DNA of 64,000 nucleotides from Lachnospiraceae bacterium (GTDB taxonomy: Bacteria > Bacillota > Clostridia > Lachnospirales > Lachnospiraceae): assembly GCA_024687205.1 (NCBI GenBank), contig JAILES010000063.1:58508-122507 (forward strand), written 5' to 3'. Positions 41,601 to 50,903 of the stretch are shown here, one piece after another (positions within the stretch are counted from its first letter, which is position 1; the number at the start of each line of letters is the position of its first letter). The position numbers and the translations under genes are program-made. A model generated the notes under the pieces. That model searched no databases, was not told the DNA's origin, and saw only the letters and a list, made by a program, of their open reading frames with translations.

Positions 41601-44600
41601 CCAGGCAAGGGCGGACGCACTCAGACATGCTATCTATGAAGATGATGTAAAATGGCTGAACGACAGCGACAGGGAGTTCTATTCAGCCAATCAGGATTGG
41701 GCAGAGCAGAGCTGGAGTCCAAACCGCTTCGGTATTCATGACTATGCAAAGGCAGCGAAGCACTTTGAAGATGAATTTCAGGAGGCTCTCAGAGCACCCG
41801 ACGCCCATACCACGAAAGGCAGGGAAAGACTGGCGGACGCGGCGATGAACCGCTACCGTTCAAAGCTGGCTCTGCAGCTTACCGAAAAGCACAACATCAA
41901 GGAAGCCATCGAAGAAGAAAACGATAAGAGAAAAGCGCAGAAGAAGAAAGAAGCAGCGCTGAAAAAAGAACTTGCGGAAAAAGCGGATCAGGGGCTGCTT
42001 GATGACAGATACGGCGATGAACTGGAGTCTGCTTCAAGGGCACTTAATACAGCAGGTATCAAATATCTCGGTGCTCATATCGCAAAGACAGCCCTCAGGG
42101 ATGCCACCGTGGTACTCCGAAATACGGTGGCAACAACGACAGAGGCTCAGATCAAAGCTCCCGGCCGCGAGATGGATGCTAAGCTGAAGGAACTGAGAAA
42201 GAAAAGAGATGAGCTTGCAGCTTCAGCGGATTCCACCGCCCGCATCAGCGGAAGCAAAATGACACAGGCAAAGGAAAACACTCCTTCACAGAATGTGCAG
42301 GATCCCAAGCTGCTTAAGGATCTAACGCGCAATGCTGCGGAGATGAGTTTTCTCATACGCGAGCGTGAACGTGTCGATGCCGAGATAGCTGAACTGGAAA
42401 AGAAGCGGGAAGAAAGACGCATCGAGGAAAGAAAAGAACTGGAAGTTGCGAGAAAGACCTACAGGGACAGGCTTGGTTTTGACCGTGATTCGGTGGCGGA
42501 CAAAAGCAGGAGTGCGGCGATCGAAAACATCGCAAGAGGCCAGGCTGTTCTCAAAATGCAGGAAAAGGGCAGCATCTCCCAGGATATGGCGGACACACTG
42601 CTGCGCAGCGTGAACCTTTCACAGACTTCGGCAATGACTGCCGAGGCCATGGAACTGCATGCCCTGCATGATCAGGAGGAGGCTATCCGTAAGATCAATG
42701 AGGTCAGTGATGTGCTCAGCAGCTGCTTTACCGAGAAAGGCAAAGGCAGGATAGAGACCCTGGTGACAGGTGCAAAGGCCTTAAGATCTCTGGCGAATAT
42801 GGCTATTCAGACAGCTGCGGCCGGCGGGTTCGAGTTCGAATTTGAATTGCCCGAAGAGATAGATCTTGAAGGTAATCTCGAGAGTGCTCTTAGTTCTCTG
42901 GATTCTGCCATAGAAAAGCTTAAAGGTGAAGACTCGGCAGACAAGGAATATACGGTGGACGAACTCGTGGAGATGGCCGGTGCATGGCAGGATGCACTTG
43001 AAACCTTCAGCAAACAGTTTGACCGTATAGAAGAGGAAAGCCGCCGCCGTTACGATAACAGCAGGCGCCTGAAGGAGAGTGCGCAGCAGGCATACGATGA
43101 GTTCAGCGCACAGGATCAGCTGCATGCGCCGGAGTTCCTTGCGGAGCAGACACGCAGGCAGACTGAAAGGATGAAGGAGATTACCGACCGCCAGCTGGAT
43201 GCATACGGTTTCGCCAAAGATTCCGTAAGGGCGGATCTTGAAAAAGAACAGGCTCTCAGGGATAAGGCGGCAAGGGAAGCCGAAGCAGCCGGAAAGAAAC
43301 TGGAGGAAGCAAGAGCAAAGCTTGAAGAGATAGAGGATAAAGAACTCAGGGCAAAGGGGCTGAGTGAAGAAGAGATAGCGCAAAGGAAGAAGAAGGCGGC
43401 AAAGCAGGAGGAAGAGGATAAGCCGCAGAAAGCCGAAGCAGAGGCGGAAGCCTCAAAGGCGGAAAAATCAGAGGCGGAAGCCGGAGAAGCGGACGCAGAC
43501 AAGACGGCGGCCGAAGAAGCTGTGGACGAAGAAGCTGTTAAGAAAATAGTGGAAGCGGCGGAGAAATCCCAGCAGGCAAAGGAAGCTTCAGGCGGGACTG
43601 CCGGAGCGGAAGAAGCGGAAGCACCGGAAAGCGCGGCGGAGACGGAGACCGTTCACGGGGATAAGATCAACGAGCTGCCGCTTGAAAGACTGATTGAAAT
43701 CCGTGCAATGGAAAAACAGGAACTGGCCGGTCTGAACGGAGCAAGGACTGTGGCAGAGGCACAGCTTCAGGCTGAAGAAGCTGAGGTGAAACGGATCAGG
43801 GAAATGACCGTACCTGATGATTTCGTACCCGAGAAGCCGATAGATCTTGCTGCAGCGGAGCATGACGAAGAGATGCAGAAGCGGATCACCGCCCTGCTTC
43901 AGAATGCAATAAAAGAGCGGGCGGAAGCAACACACGTTTCCTCGGAAGACAGCGATCTGCGGGTAGGTGATTATAAAGCTTTTATGCGTTCGAGAGAATC
44001 GGCTGAACGTGCCCGCATGGAATCCAAGTGGAAAAGCGAGGAAGAGAAAGCCTGGCTGTCTTCCCACGGAGAGATCACGGAAGAGAACCGTCATGAACTG
44101 ACGGAACTGGGACGCAAAGCGGTGTATAAGGACGCACTTGATAAGTTCCGCGAGGCCAAGGAAGGAAAAAACAGGGAAGAGATACACGATGCGAATGTTG
44201 AATACCGTAAAGCAAGGATCGCCCGTGATCTGATAGAGACAGAGCGCCTGAACACGCTGATCGCCAGGGAAAACGAAGCGATCGCAAAACGTAATAAACA
44301 GGGACAGGCGGAGTTTGAAAAGGCAAAGGCAAAGGGGGAGACAGCGGTCAAGGAACAGGCTTATCTGTCTGACTGCAGGCACCGCGCAAATATGGCGGAG
44401 CTCAGAGTCGCAGGCCTGCAGACAAAACGTGCGGTGATCTCTGCGGCTTCGGGTATAACCGGCTTCCTCGGAGGTTCGATGCAGGCCCTTACCGACAGGC
44501 TGAGTGTGGGTATAATCAAGGGCGCCCTGTATCAGGAAGAGAAAAATGTAAAGAAGCTGGAAGCCGAGATCGACGAAAACGAAAGAGTCATCGTTGCGGC

Positions 44601-47600
44601 CGGCAAAGCCATGAGTGCAGCGGGAACCGAAGATAAGGCCACCCGGGATGCCAGGGTCCATGACAGCATGACTGTCATACGTGACAGAGACAGTCATATC
44701 CGGACTCTCAAGGAAAGACTTGAAAAACAGACTGAGATACGCGACCAGAAGGAAGCAGAGGTAAGGCAGGGAGTACAGGAATTCCTGGATAAACGTTTTG
44801 AGGGACATGCGCAGCAGGCTTCTGAAATGCAGCAGCAGTCCGAACTGATGAGGCAGCGTGACCTTATTGAATCCCAGGCGCTGCTTCGCCGGATAGACGG
44901 CAGCGGCGAACTTGACAAAAAGACCCAGCTGCAGATGGCGGGAGTATCCCTGAATGAACACAGGCGCATCGAGATGGAGGCGGCGGCAAAGAAGCTGGAG
45001 GGCAAGGATAAAGAAGACAAGGCATCCATAGATGCTGCCGGCGAAGCCTTGAAAAAAATGCTGACACCGGAGAACCTGGACAGGGCAGATAAGATCGCCG
45101 GTGCGGTGGAAACGATGTTTAACCTGTATAAAAAGGTAAGGGGCGTTATGTCCGAACTTGAAGGCGAGGGAGGAGATGAGGCTGACGAAGATGCGGCAGA
45201 AGAAGATGCCGAGCTGGAAGGAAGGATCAAGCAGCTGACGGAAGCCGCCCGGAACCTGAATGAACAGGGTGACAAAACAGAGGTGATCAGAAAGGGATCC
45301 GAGATAGTGGCAACGGCAGGAGAACTCCTGATCGTTGTAGGAGAAAAGCTTGATCACACGGTCAAAGAAGTAGATAAGAGCCTTGAACGTGCGAAACAGC
45401 AGGCCGAAGCGGAACGAGGCTTTATCCGTCGTTATGAGGAATCCCATGAAGTGGATCCGAACCTAAGCATCCTTGATTTCAGGGAGACCGAGATCAGGGA
45501 AGCAAGGACTGCCATGGATGAGGCCATAGGCAGCAGAAGAGAGATCCTGCTTGCATCGGTAAGTGCAGTGGATGAGGAACTGAAAGCAAGGGGTGAATAC
45601 AGAAAGGTAATTGAGGAAGAAAGACTGCAGGCAGAAGAAAAAGCTGCGGCGCAGGCTGCGGGCGAGGCTAAAGAAGAGAAAACGGAAAGTGCCGAACACA
45701 AGGCGGCGAGGGACGCTCTTGAGAGTGCAAAGAGAGCCCTGGAAGACAGTGACGCAGCCGTAAAGAAGAGCGAAAGCACTGTAAAGACCACGGAGAGAGC
45801 ACTTGAAGAGATAGGTAAACAGAACAGTTCATTAGAGCGCGGAAAGCAGATCTTTAATGATGAGATGACCAGGCAGGCTGAGCAGGTTCGAAGCCGTTAC
45901 AGCGCCAAGGCACTGACCGATGAGCAGAAGAAGCTTGCGGGGCAGAAACAGATCGCGGGTTCTTTCAAGGAAATGGAAAAACTGAGCCGGGAAGAAAAGC
46001 GGCGTATGGAGGCTGATATCGACAGCGTGATCCGCAGCCGCTATAAGGCGGACAGGGAGACGATAGGAAAACGGGAGTCCGATAAACTCACGGTTCAGAC
46101 CCTTGCCGAATACCGCGAGCTGGAAAAGAAAACCGAGGAAGCAAGGAAAGCGGCCCTCAGGGCCTGCAGGGATCCCGAAGTTGCGGCATGGCTTCTGGAT
46201 CCGGACCGCAAGTTCTATTCCGCTAACAGGGACTGGGATAAGCAACCCTGGAATCCGAATAAGATAAGTATTGAACAGTATGCAACCCTCGCACCCGGCT
46301 TTGAGGCGGATTACAGGAAGGCACGTAAGATGCCTCCCGGAGAAGCGAGAAGAAAAGCGGTGGAAACTGCTGCACTTGAACGCTACCGTGCACTTGCGGC
46401 AAGACAGCTGACCGAGAAGGATAAGATCAAGACTGCCATAGCAGAGGAGAACGAGAAGAGAAAGGCGGACAAGAAGAGAGAAGCAAAAGAAAAGAAGGCG
46501 CTTGAACACGGAGCGGAGCAGAAGAATCAGGATAAGGATTACGAGAAAGAATTAAGGTCAAGAACTTATGCGCTTAATATGGAAGGAGTCAGATATCTTT
46601 CCTCCCACCTGATAAGTACGGCCCTCAGGAGTACGGGAAACATGCTGGAGTCAGCGGTCTTTGCTGCCGCAGATGCAGAGATCCTGGCGCCCGCCAGGGA
46701 ACTGAGGACAAAGCTTAAAGAACTGGAAACTGCAAAAGCCGATATAGAGAAGACTCTGGGTGCCACCTCCAGAAATGCGGGCTTGCTGATGGAGAAGGTC
46801 GATGTCTCTGAGGCGGCAAAGAATCTGCAACGGCCGGAAACACTCAGGGATGTGGCACGCAATACCGAGGAACTTGCGAAGCTTTTGGCCGAGCAGAGAA
46901 GAGTGGAAGACCAGATTGCCGAGACCAGAAAGAAACTGGAAGAGCGGCTGGTGGTTGAAAAAGAGGAACTTGAGAAAAACCATGCGAGAATCCGCAGCAA
47001 GCTGAGTTTCGATGCCGGAAGTGTGCAGGACAAAGCGGCGGTTGAGGCGGCAATGAACGAGGCCAGGGGAAGAGCTGTCAGGGATATGGAGATCGACGGC
47101 GAGATATCCGCCGGCATGTCGGTAACACTTTTAAGGGATGTAAATCTGTCCCAGACTTCGGGCATGACTGCTGAAGGCACACAGCTGCAGGCTCTTCACG
47201 GCCAGGATGAAAAGATCCGCATGATAGGCAGTATCAGCAATACTTTAAGTGCCTGCTTTACCGAAAAGGGCAAGAAGCGTATCGATATGTTTGTCGACGG
47301 TGCAAAAGCCCTCGGAACTATCAGCACTATGATCATGACTACAGTGGCTGCAGTTGAAGATCCTGCGTCATTTGCACTGTCCATAGGTACCGACGGGGAG
47401 AAGGTGAATGTAAAGGAGACTCTGGACGGAGCACTGGAGAGACTGAACCGTACCCTTGCTTCCGCTAAAGGTGAAGAGATCGAAGGAGAGGAGGATGAGC
47501 ATTCCATCGATAAACTGGTGGAATGTACGAAGGCATGGCAGGAAACCATGCAGACTTTCCAGAAGACCTTTGAAGCTATGGAGGCGGAGAGCAAGAGGGC

Positions 47601-48792
47601 ATATGCAAACAAGAGGATACTGAAGGAAGATGCCAGACAGCAGTATGAAGCCTTCCGTGCCCGTGAAGACAGTGTGAGCGCGCCGGAATTCATGGATGAG
47701 AGGACAGACCGTGAAAGGGCCAAGGCCAATGAACTCCTGGACGGACGCATAGAAGCGGGACAGCGCGCAAAGAAGATACTGGAGACCGATCTGGACAGCG
47801 CTAAGAAAGAACTGGAGCAGAAGCGGAAGGATGCCGAGGCAGCGAAGAAGGCGGTGGAGGCAGCCGAAGCAGAGCTTAAGAAGCTTGAAGAGGGTGAGCT
47901 CCATGCCGAGCAGGAACTGGAAGGAGCCCAAAAGCAGCAGGCTAAATCGGTAGCAGAGGCTGCAGCGGAAAAAGCGGCGCAGCTGAGCCAGGATAAAAAA
48001 GAAAAAGAACATAAGAAGCAGCTGGAGGTCATGCTTGAGCATAAGGATGACGAGATAGCGTCTGTGGACTATGAGCTTGATAATGATGAAAGGACGGGGA
48101 AGGATGTCATAAAGGCGCTCACGGGCGTTGATCCCGCAACGGCCACGAAGGCTGAAGTAGAAGCGGCGCTGCAGCGAATCTGCGTGAACGGCCTGCCTGC
48201 AGCTACCTATTTCAAAAACGCACTTGGGGGTATAACAGATCCGGATATACAGGCTTCAAGGATAGGCGATATGATAAAAGACATACTGCATGAAGCGGCA
48301 GATCCGAAGAGTGCAGACAAGATACCCCAGACCATCGCAGTCGAAAACGAACATTTCCTTCTGGCGCCGGTGCGGCTTAAGAGCTCAAGGCTTGAGGCTG
48401 AAAGGAAGGCTCTTGTGGATGAGGTGGGACTGCCCGGAAAAATGCCGGAAGAACCGAAGAAGCCAAAAGCTTACGGCAAGCTCTTCCACGCCAAGGAAAG
48501 CCGCGCATATGATGAGGCGATGAAAGAGTACCGGAAAGAGGCTGATAAACATAAAGAAGTAAAGGATAAGTGGGATGCTTTCCACAAGGAGCATGATGCC
48601 GGGGAAAAAGCAATTTCCGGATATAACGGAAAAAACCGTAAGGCCGGGGATGGATACAACGATAAGAGGATAGAGGCAGCTAAAAAAGAAAAGAAGCTTG
48701 GCAAAGAAGGACTTGAGCATGCGGTGATGTTACAGCGCGGTACGCGGGAACTGCCTAAGGACAAGCCGGTGAAAGGAGGGCGTACGGTATGA
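38611..48792 (+). CDS. Giant repetitive coiled-coil protein (3393 residues), function unknown
   Basis: Start ATG 38611 follows GAGGGGG; an in-frame ORF extends 57 bases upstream without an SD. The protein is extremely Glu/Lys/Ala-rich and mostly helical, with no signal peptide or membrane span. It is a tandem duplication: unit A (about 1-1590) and unit B (about 1684-3126) align along their length, e.g. ETERISELIREENRAIDKRN with ETERLNTLIARENEAIAKRN, SGISGVTSFIGG with SAASGITGFLGG, FYSANQDW with FYSANRDW, NLSQTSAMTAEA with NLSQTSGMTAEG. Each unit seems to split again into two roughly 750-850-residue halves (EYRKL, EEN, KPENLD/TEKGK blocks). An acidic run (about 638-697) and an Ala/Glu linker (about 1593-1680) interrupt it. 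A non-repeated 260-residue C-terminus contains KAYGKLFHAKESRAYDEAM. The stop overlaps the phosphatase start. A cytoskeletal or scaffold role is inference. Confidence 0.85.
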   Translation: MPKSLKDLSPEELREILRIEEEELAALETAKQAVGSSLAKQREEISARKATVDVPNAIEEKHLDLEAARSDPAMRKRITAFLGKVQEEQAQYKGTPWAQSVHSANYAEYRKLREKADAARNTAGWNSAEEKKWLESHSEVTRRNREELSSMVKAGAVEHLEVAAGKAVKDVPKDFTEKEAFASYQRLVAQRMVIKDRLKRKGAPDLSKIQANPDRYKDKIAEIDAEMPEGQHVEDYFALSGMIDKMHDRVRQQAVEVNDHAAVKWIDEHLSDERSHYDSMGGMQPFRDIAAHYTDKDRSLSQTAQDAHDAEIDYRKTVIATELLETERISELIREENRAIDKRNAEAKKKHGQDVRANQTEVKEEEYLSSLRSKATREEVRVAGLKGKRFVLSGISGVTSFIGGNAAEISEKLTAGIIKGKLQSAEDKISDTDREIEVNRQVVAAAGRGVSVGSSNVQESLAEIDRTHANIDIVQDRTQQISKLEEQRAEQVRQRDEMKVQVEAEVKERLDELTTEGLNRAAEQKRQADLLRERDRIESDVVIPPAEGKGKAVPKDDDFTLDKQLRMASISANEASRMRMEATSTAETSKYEKKKAEIDAAGEALKGLLKPENLDTVDKAVYAAQTLFNLYQKVRSMVEEDEGEEEEEKEEGKEEEKEEEEDKKKEKDKEGEEGEEKEGDEDEDEAEDEDDFELDIDINAQLDHLTEVARNLGGWENPEYVQKATEIIRKTGQLMETINQRMSGCVQKVNEQLERAQQQAEADRAFVDDYAAKKKKDSHISVFDHKIEELQRGEDAANEMFDIRVGILRESVAAIQAELDERAKKDPAAKPAEAEKPQAKEAPAEEESEEHKKARKAYEAALREQQDKERELAANERSVRQYTAALDDLTAQVDLLTEGKKIFEEKSAQQVADVRERFTAKEMPEGADKLATQSRVTASMSKLSKMADAEKSEMEAEIDKVIKARYAADQEDVYRGETRRLRVTSIAEYRKMEQDAAQARADALRHAIYEDDVKWLNDSDREFYSANQDWAEQSWSPNRFGIHDYAKAAKHFEDEFQEALRAPDAHTTKGRERLADAAMNRYRSKLALQLTEKHNIKEAIEEENDKRKAQKKKEAALKKELAEKADQGLLDDRYGDELESASRALNTAGIKYLGAHIAKTALRDATVVLRNTVATTTEAQIKAPGREMDAKLKELRKKRDELAASADSTARISGSKMTQAKENTPSQNVQDPKLLKDLTRNAAEMSFLIRERERVDAEIAELEKKREERRIEERKELEVARKTYRDRLGFDRDSVADKSRSAAIENIARGQAVLKMQEKGSISQDMADTLLRSVNLSQTSAMTAEAMELHALHDQEEAIRKINEVSDVLSSCFTEKGKGRIETLVTGAKALRSLANMAIQTAAAGGFEFEFELPEEIDLEGNLESALSSLDSAIEKLKGEDSADKEYTVDELVEMAGAWQDALETFSKQFDRIEEESRRRYDNSRRLKESAQQAYDEFSAQDQLHAPEFLAEQTRRQTERMKEITDRQLDAYGFAKDSVRADLEKEQALRDKAAREAEAAGKKLEEARAKLEEIEDKELRAKGLSEEEIAQRKKKAAKQEEEDKPQKAEAEAEASKAEKSEAEAGEADADKTAAEEAVDEEAVKKIVEAAEKSQQAKEASGGTAGAEEAEAPESAAETETVHGDKINELPLERLIEIRAMEKQELAGLNGARTVAEAQLQAEEAEVKRIREMTVPDDFVPEKPIDLAAAEHDEEMQKRITALLQNAIKERAEATHVSSEDSDLRVGDYKAFMRSRESAERARMESKWKSEEEKAWLSSHGEITEENRHELTELGRKAVYKDALDKFREAKEGKNREEIHDANVEYRKARIARDLIETERLNTLIARENEAIAKRNKQGQAEFEKAKAKGETAVKEQAYLSDCRHRANMAELRVAGLQTKRAVISAASGITGFLGGSMQALTDRLSVGIIKGALYQEEKNVKKLEAEIDENERVIVAAGKAMSAAGTEDKATRDARVHDSMTVIRDRDSHIRTLKERLEKQTEIRDQKEAEVRQGVQEFLDKRFEGHAQQASEMQQQSELMRQRDLIESQALLRRIDGSGELDKKTQLQMAGVSLNEHRRIEMEAAAKKLEGKDKEDKASIDAAGEALKKMLTPENLDRADKIAGAVETMFNLYKKVRGVMSELEGEGGDEADEDAAEEDAELEGRIKQLTEAARNLNEQGDKTEVIRKGSEIVATAGELLIVVGEKLDHTVKEVDKSLERAKQQAEAERGFIRRYEESHEVDPNLSILDFRETEIREARTAMDEAIGSRREILLASVSAVDEELKARGEYRKVIEEERLQAEEKAAAQAAGEAKEEKTESAEHKAARDALESAKRALEDSDAAVKKSESTVKTTERALEEIGKQNSSLERGKQIFNDEMTRQAEQVRSRYSAKALTDEQKKLAGQKQIAGSFKEMEKLSREEKRRMEADIDSVIRSRYKADRETIGKRESDKLTVQTLAEYRELEKKTEEARKAALRACRDPEVAAWLLDPDRKFYSANRDWDKQPWNPNKISIEQYATLAPGFEADYRKARKMPPGEARRKAVETAALERYRALAARQLTEKDKIKTAIAEENEKRKADKKREAKEKKALEHGAEQKNQDKDYEKELRSRTYALNMEGVRYLSSHLISTALRSTGNMLESAVFAAADAEILAPARELRTKLKELETAKADIEKTLGATSRNAGLLMEKVDVSEAAKNLQRPETLRDVARNTEELAKLLAEQRRVEDQIAETRKKLEERLVVEKEELEKNHARIRSKLSFDAGSVQDKAAVEAAMNEARGRAVRDMEIDGEISAGMSVTLLRDVNLSQTSGMTAEGTQLQALHGQDEKIRMIGSISNTLSACFTEKGKKRIDMFVDGAKALGTISTMIMTTVAAVEDPASFALSIGTDGEKVNVKETLDGALERLNRTLASAKGEEIEGEEDEHSIDKLVECTKAWQETMQTFQKTFEAMEAESKRAYANKRILKEDARQQYEAFRAREDSVSAPEFMDERTDRERAKANELLDGRIEAGQRAKKILETDLDSAKKELEQKRKDAEAAKKAVEAAEAELKKLEEGELHAEQELEGAQKQQAKSVAEAAAEKAAQLSQDKKEKEHKKQLEVMLEHKDDEIASVDYELDNDERTGKDVIKALTGVDPATATKAEVEAALQRICVNGLPAATYFKNALGGITDPDIQASRIGDMIKDILHEAADPKSADKIPQTIAVENEHFLLAPVRLKSSRLEAERKALVDEVGLPGKMPEEPKKPKAYGKLFHAKESRAYDEAMKEYRKEADKHKEVKDKWDAFHKEHDAGEKAISGYNGKNRKAGDGYNDKRIEAAKKEKKLGKEGLEHAVMLQRGTRELPKDKPVKGGRTV

Positions 48793-49928
48793 AAAAATAT
48801 GGAAACCTTACGATAGGAGGTCTGCAACAGAAGATCTTTAACCTTGTGCTCACGACCATAATAATGCTGGCGGTAGCAAACAGTATCGTGATCGCAGCCC
48901 AGACACTGGGGTGGACGGAGCATTCGGGGGCATGGATCATAGCCCTGCTGTTACTGATCCCCGTGGGCTGCATCGCCAATGCGCTGGCACTGTCGAAGAA
49001 GATAGTGGAGCCTCTGTATAAAATGAGTGATTCTCTGAACGGGCTTCAGGGAGAAAACATCGTCTTTGAGATGAAGGACGAATACCGTACCGGTGATGAA
49101 GTGCAGCTGCTGGCGGAAACCATTGCGGATCTGTCTTCCAAGACAGTGAAGTATATAAATGAAATAGAAGCGATCACGGCGGAGAGGCAGAAGCTGGCTA
49201 CAGAGATGAATATAGCGATGCAGATCCAGGCGGACATGCTGCCCAGGATATTCCCTTCTTTCCCGGACCGGAAAGAATTCGACATCTATGCTTCGCTGAA
49301 CCCGGATGAAATGGTCGGCGGTGATTTCTATGACTTCTTCTTCAGGGATGAGGATCATCTGGTAATGCTGATGGCGGATGTTTCGGGACGGGGCGTACCT
49401 GCGGCGCTCTTTATGGTAATAGCAAAAACTCTCTTAAAGAACCGGGCCCTTCAGGGAGGAACACCGGCGCAGATCCTTGCGGATGTCAACCGTCAGCTCT
49501 GTGACAACAATAAGGCAGGAATGTATGTAACGGTGTGGATGGCCGATCTTAACGTAAGGACGGGAGCGGGACTGGCGGCCAATGCGGGGCATGAACACCC
49601 GATACTTAAGCATGCGGAAGGTGATTTCGGACTGGTGGAATATGAGCATTCACCGGTAATGGCTCTTGATGAGGACTTCACCTTTGCGGAGCATCCCTTT
49701 GAACTGCAGCACGGAGATACCCTCTTTATCTATACCGACGGTGCAACGGATCTGCAGGATGCGGAAGGAAATATGTTCGGAGCAAAGCGCCTGCTGGAAG
49801 TGCTGAACAGGGATGCTGAGGCTGCACCGAAAGAAATCTTAAGGAACGTGACCGCCGAGCTGGAGAGTTTTGTGGAAGGCGGAAAGCGGGATGATGACAT
49901 CACTCTGCTCTGTTTACACTACAATTAA
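48789..49928 (+). CDS. Membrane PP2C phosphatase, SpoIIE/RsbU type with HAMP
   Basis: 379 residues. Two membrane segments (about 15-38 and 47-68) flank a very short outside loop, followed by a HAMP-like linker (ALSKKIVEPLYKMSDSLNGL), a helix with MNIAMQIQADMLP, and the SpoIIE domain. Metal-binding aspartates are in VGGDFYDFF (177-184), MADVSGRG, IYTDGATD and KRDDDITLL; all look intact. Such enzymes dephosphorylate anti-sigma-factor antagonists. It overlaps the giant gene by ATGA, so the two are made together. No kinase or anti-sigma partner is adjacent. Confidence 0.9.
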   Translation: MKKYGNLTIGGLQQKIFNLVLTTIIMLAVANSIVIAAQTLGWTEHSGAWIIALLLLIPVGCIANALALSKKIVEPLYKMSDSLNGLQGENIVFEMKDEYRTGDEVQLLAETIADLSSKTVKYINEIEAITAERQKLATEMNIAMQIQADMLPRIFPSFPDRKEFDIYASLNPDEMVGGDFYDFFFRDEDHLVMLMADVSGRGVPAALFMVIAKTLLKNRALQGGTPAQILADVNRQLCDNNKAGMYVTVWMADLNVRTGAGLAANAGHEHPILKHAEGDFGLVEYEHSPVMALDEDFTFAEHPFELQHGDTLFIYTDGATDLQDAEGNMFGAKRLLEVLNRDAEAAPKEILRNVTAELESFVEGGKRDDDITLLCLHYN

Positions 49929-49944
49929 GAGCTTAAAAAAACTG

Positions 49945-49973
49945 TAGACAAAAATGCTGTGGTCTGTTAGGAT
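49945..49973 (+). promoter_or_regulatory. Promoter of the DegV operon
   Basis: TAGACA (49945-49950), 17 bases, TAGGAT (49968-49973). A 23-bp palindrome begins two bases downstream. Confidence 0.5.
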
Positions 49974-49974
49974 G

Positions 49975-49997
49975 TATGTGGTTTTCAAAACTACATA
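49975..49997. promoter_or_regulatory. 23-bp palindrome, candidate operator
   Basis: TATGTGGTTTT and AAAACTACATA are inverted around a central C with one mismatch. Its position across the presumed transcription start of the DegV gene suggests a repressor site. It lacks the GC content and T tract of a terminator. Confidence 0.6.
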
Positions 49998-50030
49998 AGA
50001 TTGAAATAATAACCACAAAGGAGAAACAGG

Positions 50031-50903
50031 ATGTTTAAGATAGTAACGGATAACGGCTCGGATCTGCCTAAGGACTGGCTGCAGGAGAATGAAGTAGGCT
50101 GCATCTATCTGAGTACCATACTGGACGGCAAGGTAATAAGCGGCAAAAATGTGGAACTGAGCGCACCGGATTTTTACGGGATGCTGGCTCAGGGGGCAAA
50201 GCCTTCCACTTCTCAGGTGAACCCCGAGCAGGCAAGAGAATATTTCGAGGAACATATAGATGAGGCGGATGAATTCCTCTATCTGGGACTGGCTTCGGGA
50301 CTCTCCGGAACGGTAGGCAGCGTAAGGAACGGTGTATCCGAGGTGCTGGAGAATCATCCCGATAAAAAGATAATTGTTGTGGATACCCAGACTGCTTCCC
50401 TGGGACAGGGACATCTGGTATGGCATGCGGTAAGGATGCGCAATGAGGGCAAGAGCCTGGAAGAGGTCGCACAGTGGGTGGAAGAGAACAAGCTGCATTT
50501 CCTGCTGGCCTTCACGGTAGATAATCTCTTCGATCTCTGGAGAGGCGGAAGAGTATCAAAGGCAAGCGCCGTGATAGGAACCCTCGCATCCGTTAAGCCT
50601 TATCTTATTATAGATGATAACGGAAAACTGGTGGTTCCCAAGAAACTCAGGGGAAGGAAGAAATCCCTGGCTTATCTGGTGGAAGCGATGCATGAGCATA
50701 AAGCCACAGATTATGCGGAGAACAATGATATGATAATGATCTGTCACGGAAACGTTCCCGATGATGCGGCTTATGTTAAGGAATTGATAAAGCAGGAGTT
50801 CGGTTACGAGAATTTCCTGGAGAGCAATGTGGGGCCGATGATAGGAACCCACACCGGAGCAAGTCTGGTGGTTATCTCGTATATGGGAGATAAGAGATAT
50901 TGA
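50031..50903 (+). CDS. DegV family protein (fatty-acid-binding, FakB-like)
   Basis: 290 residues. KIVTDNGSDLP at 3-13, TSQVNPEQ near 64, LASGLSGT at about 87-94, VVDTQTASLGQG and RGGRVSK are DegV motifs; these proteins bind a fatty acid and present it to the kinase FakA or related enzymes. The thioesterase of the next transcription unit (52916) also concerns fatty acids. SD AAAGGAG. Translation is coupled to the downstream J-domain gene (stop overlaps TTG). Confidence 0.92.
   Translation: MFKIVTDNGSDLPKDWLQENEVGCIYLSTILDGKVISGKNVELSAPDFYGMLAQGAKPSTSQVNPEQAREYFEEHIDEADEFLYLGLASGLSGTVGSVRNGVSEVLENHPDKKIIVVDTQTASLGQGHLVWHAVRMRNEGKSLEEVAQWVEENKLHFLLAFTVDNLFDLWRGGRVSKASAVIGTLASVKPYLIIDDNGKLVVPKKLRGRKKSLAYLVEAMHEHKATDYAENNDMIMICHGNVPDDAAYVKELIKQEFGYENFLESNVGPMIGTHTGASLVVISYMGDKRY

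Noticed and set aside
43588..45447. 619-codon open frame on the minus strand
   Set aside because: It lies entirely inside the giant gene, is rich in Phe/Leu/Ser/Cys as expected from the complement of Glu/Lys-rich codons, lacks an SD and any recognised motif. Similar shadow frames occur at 40201-40983 and 47196-48032.
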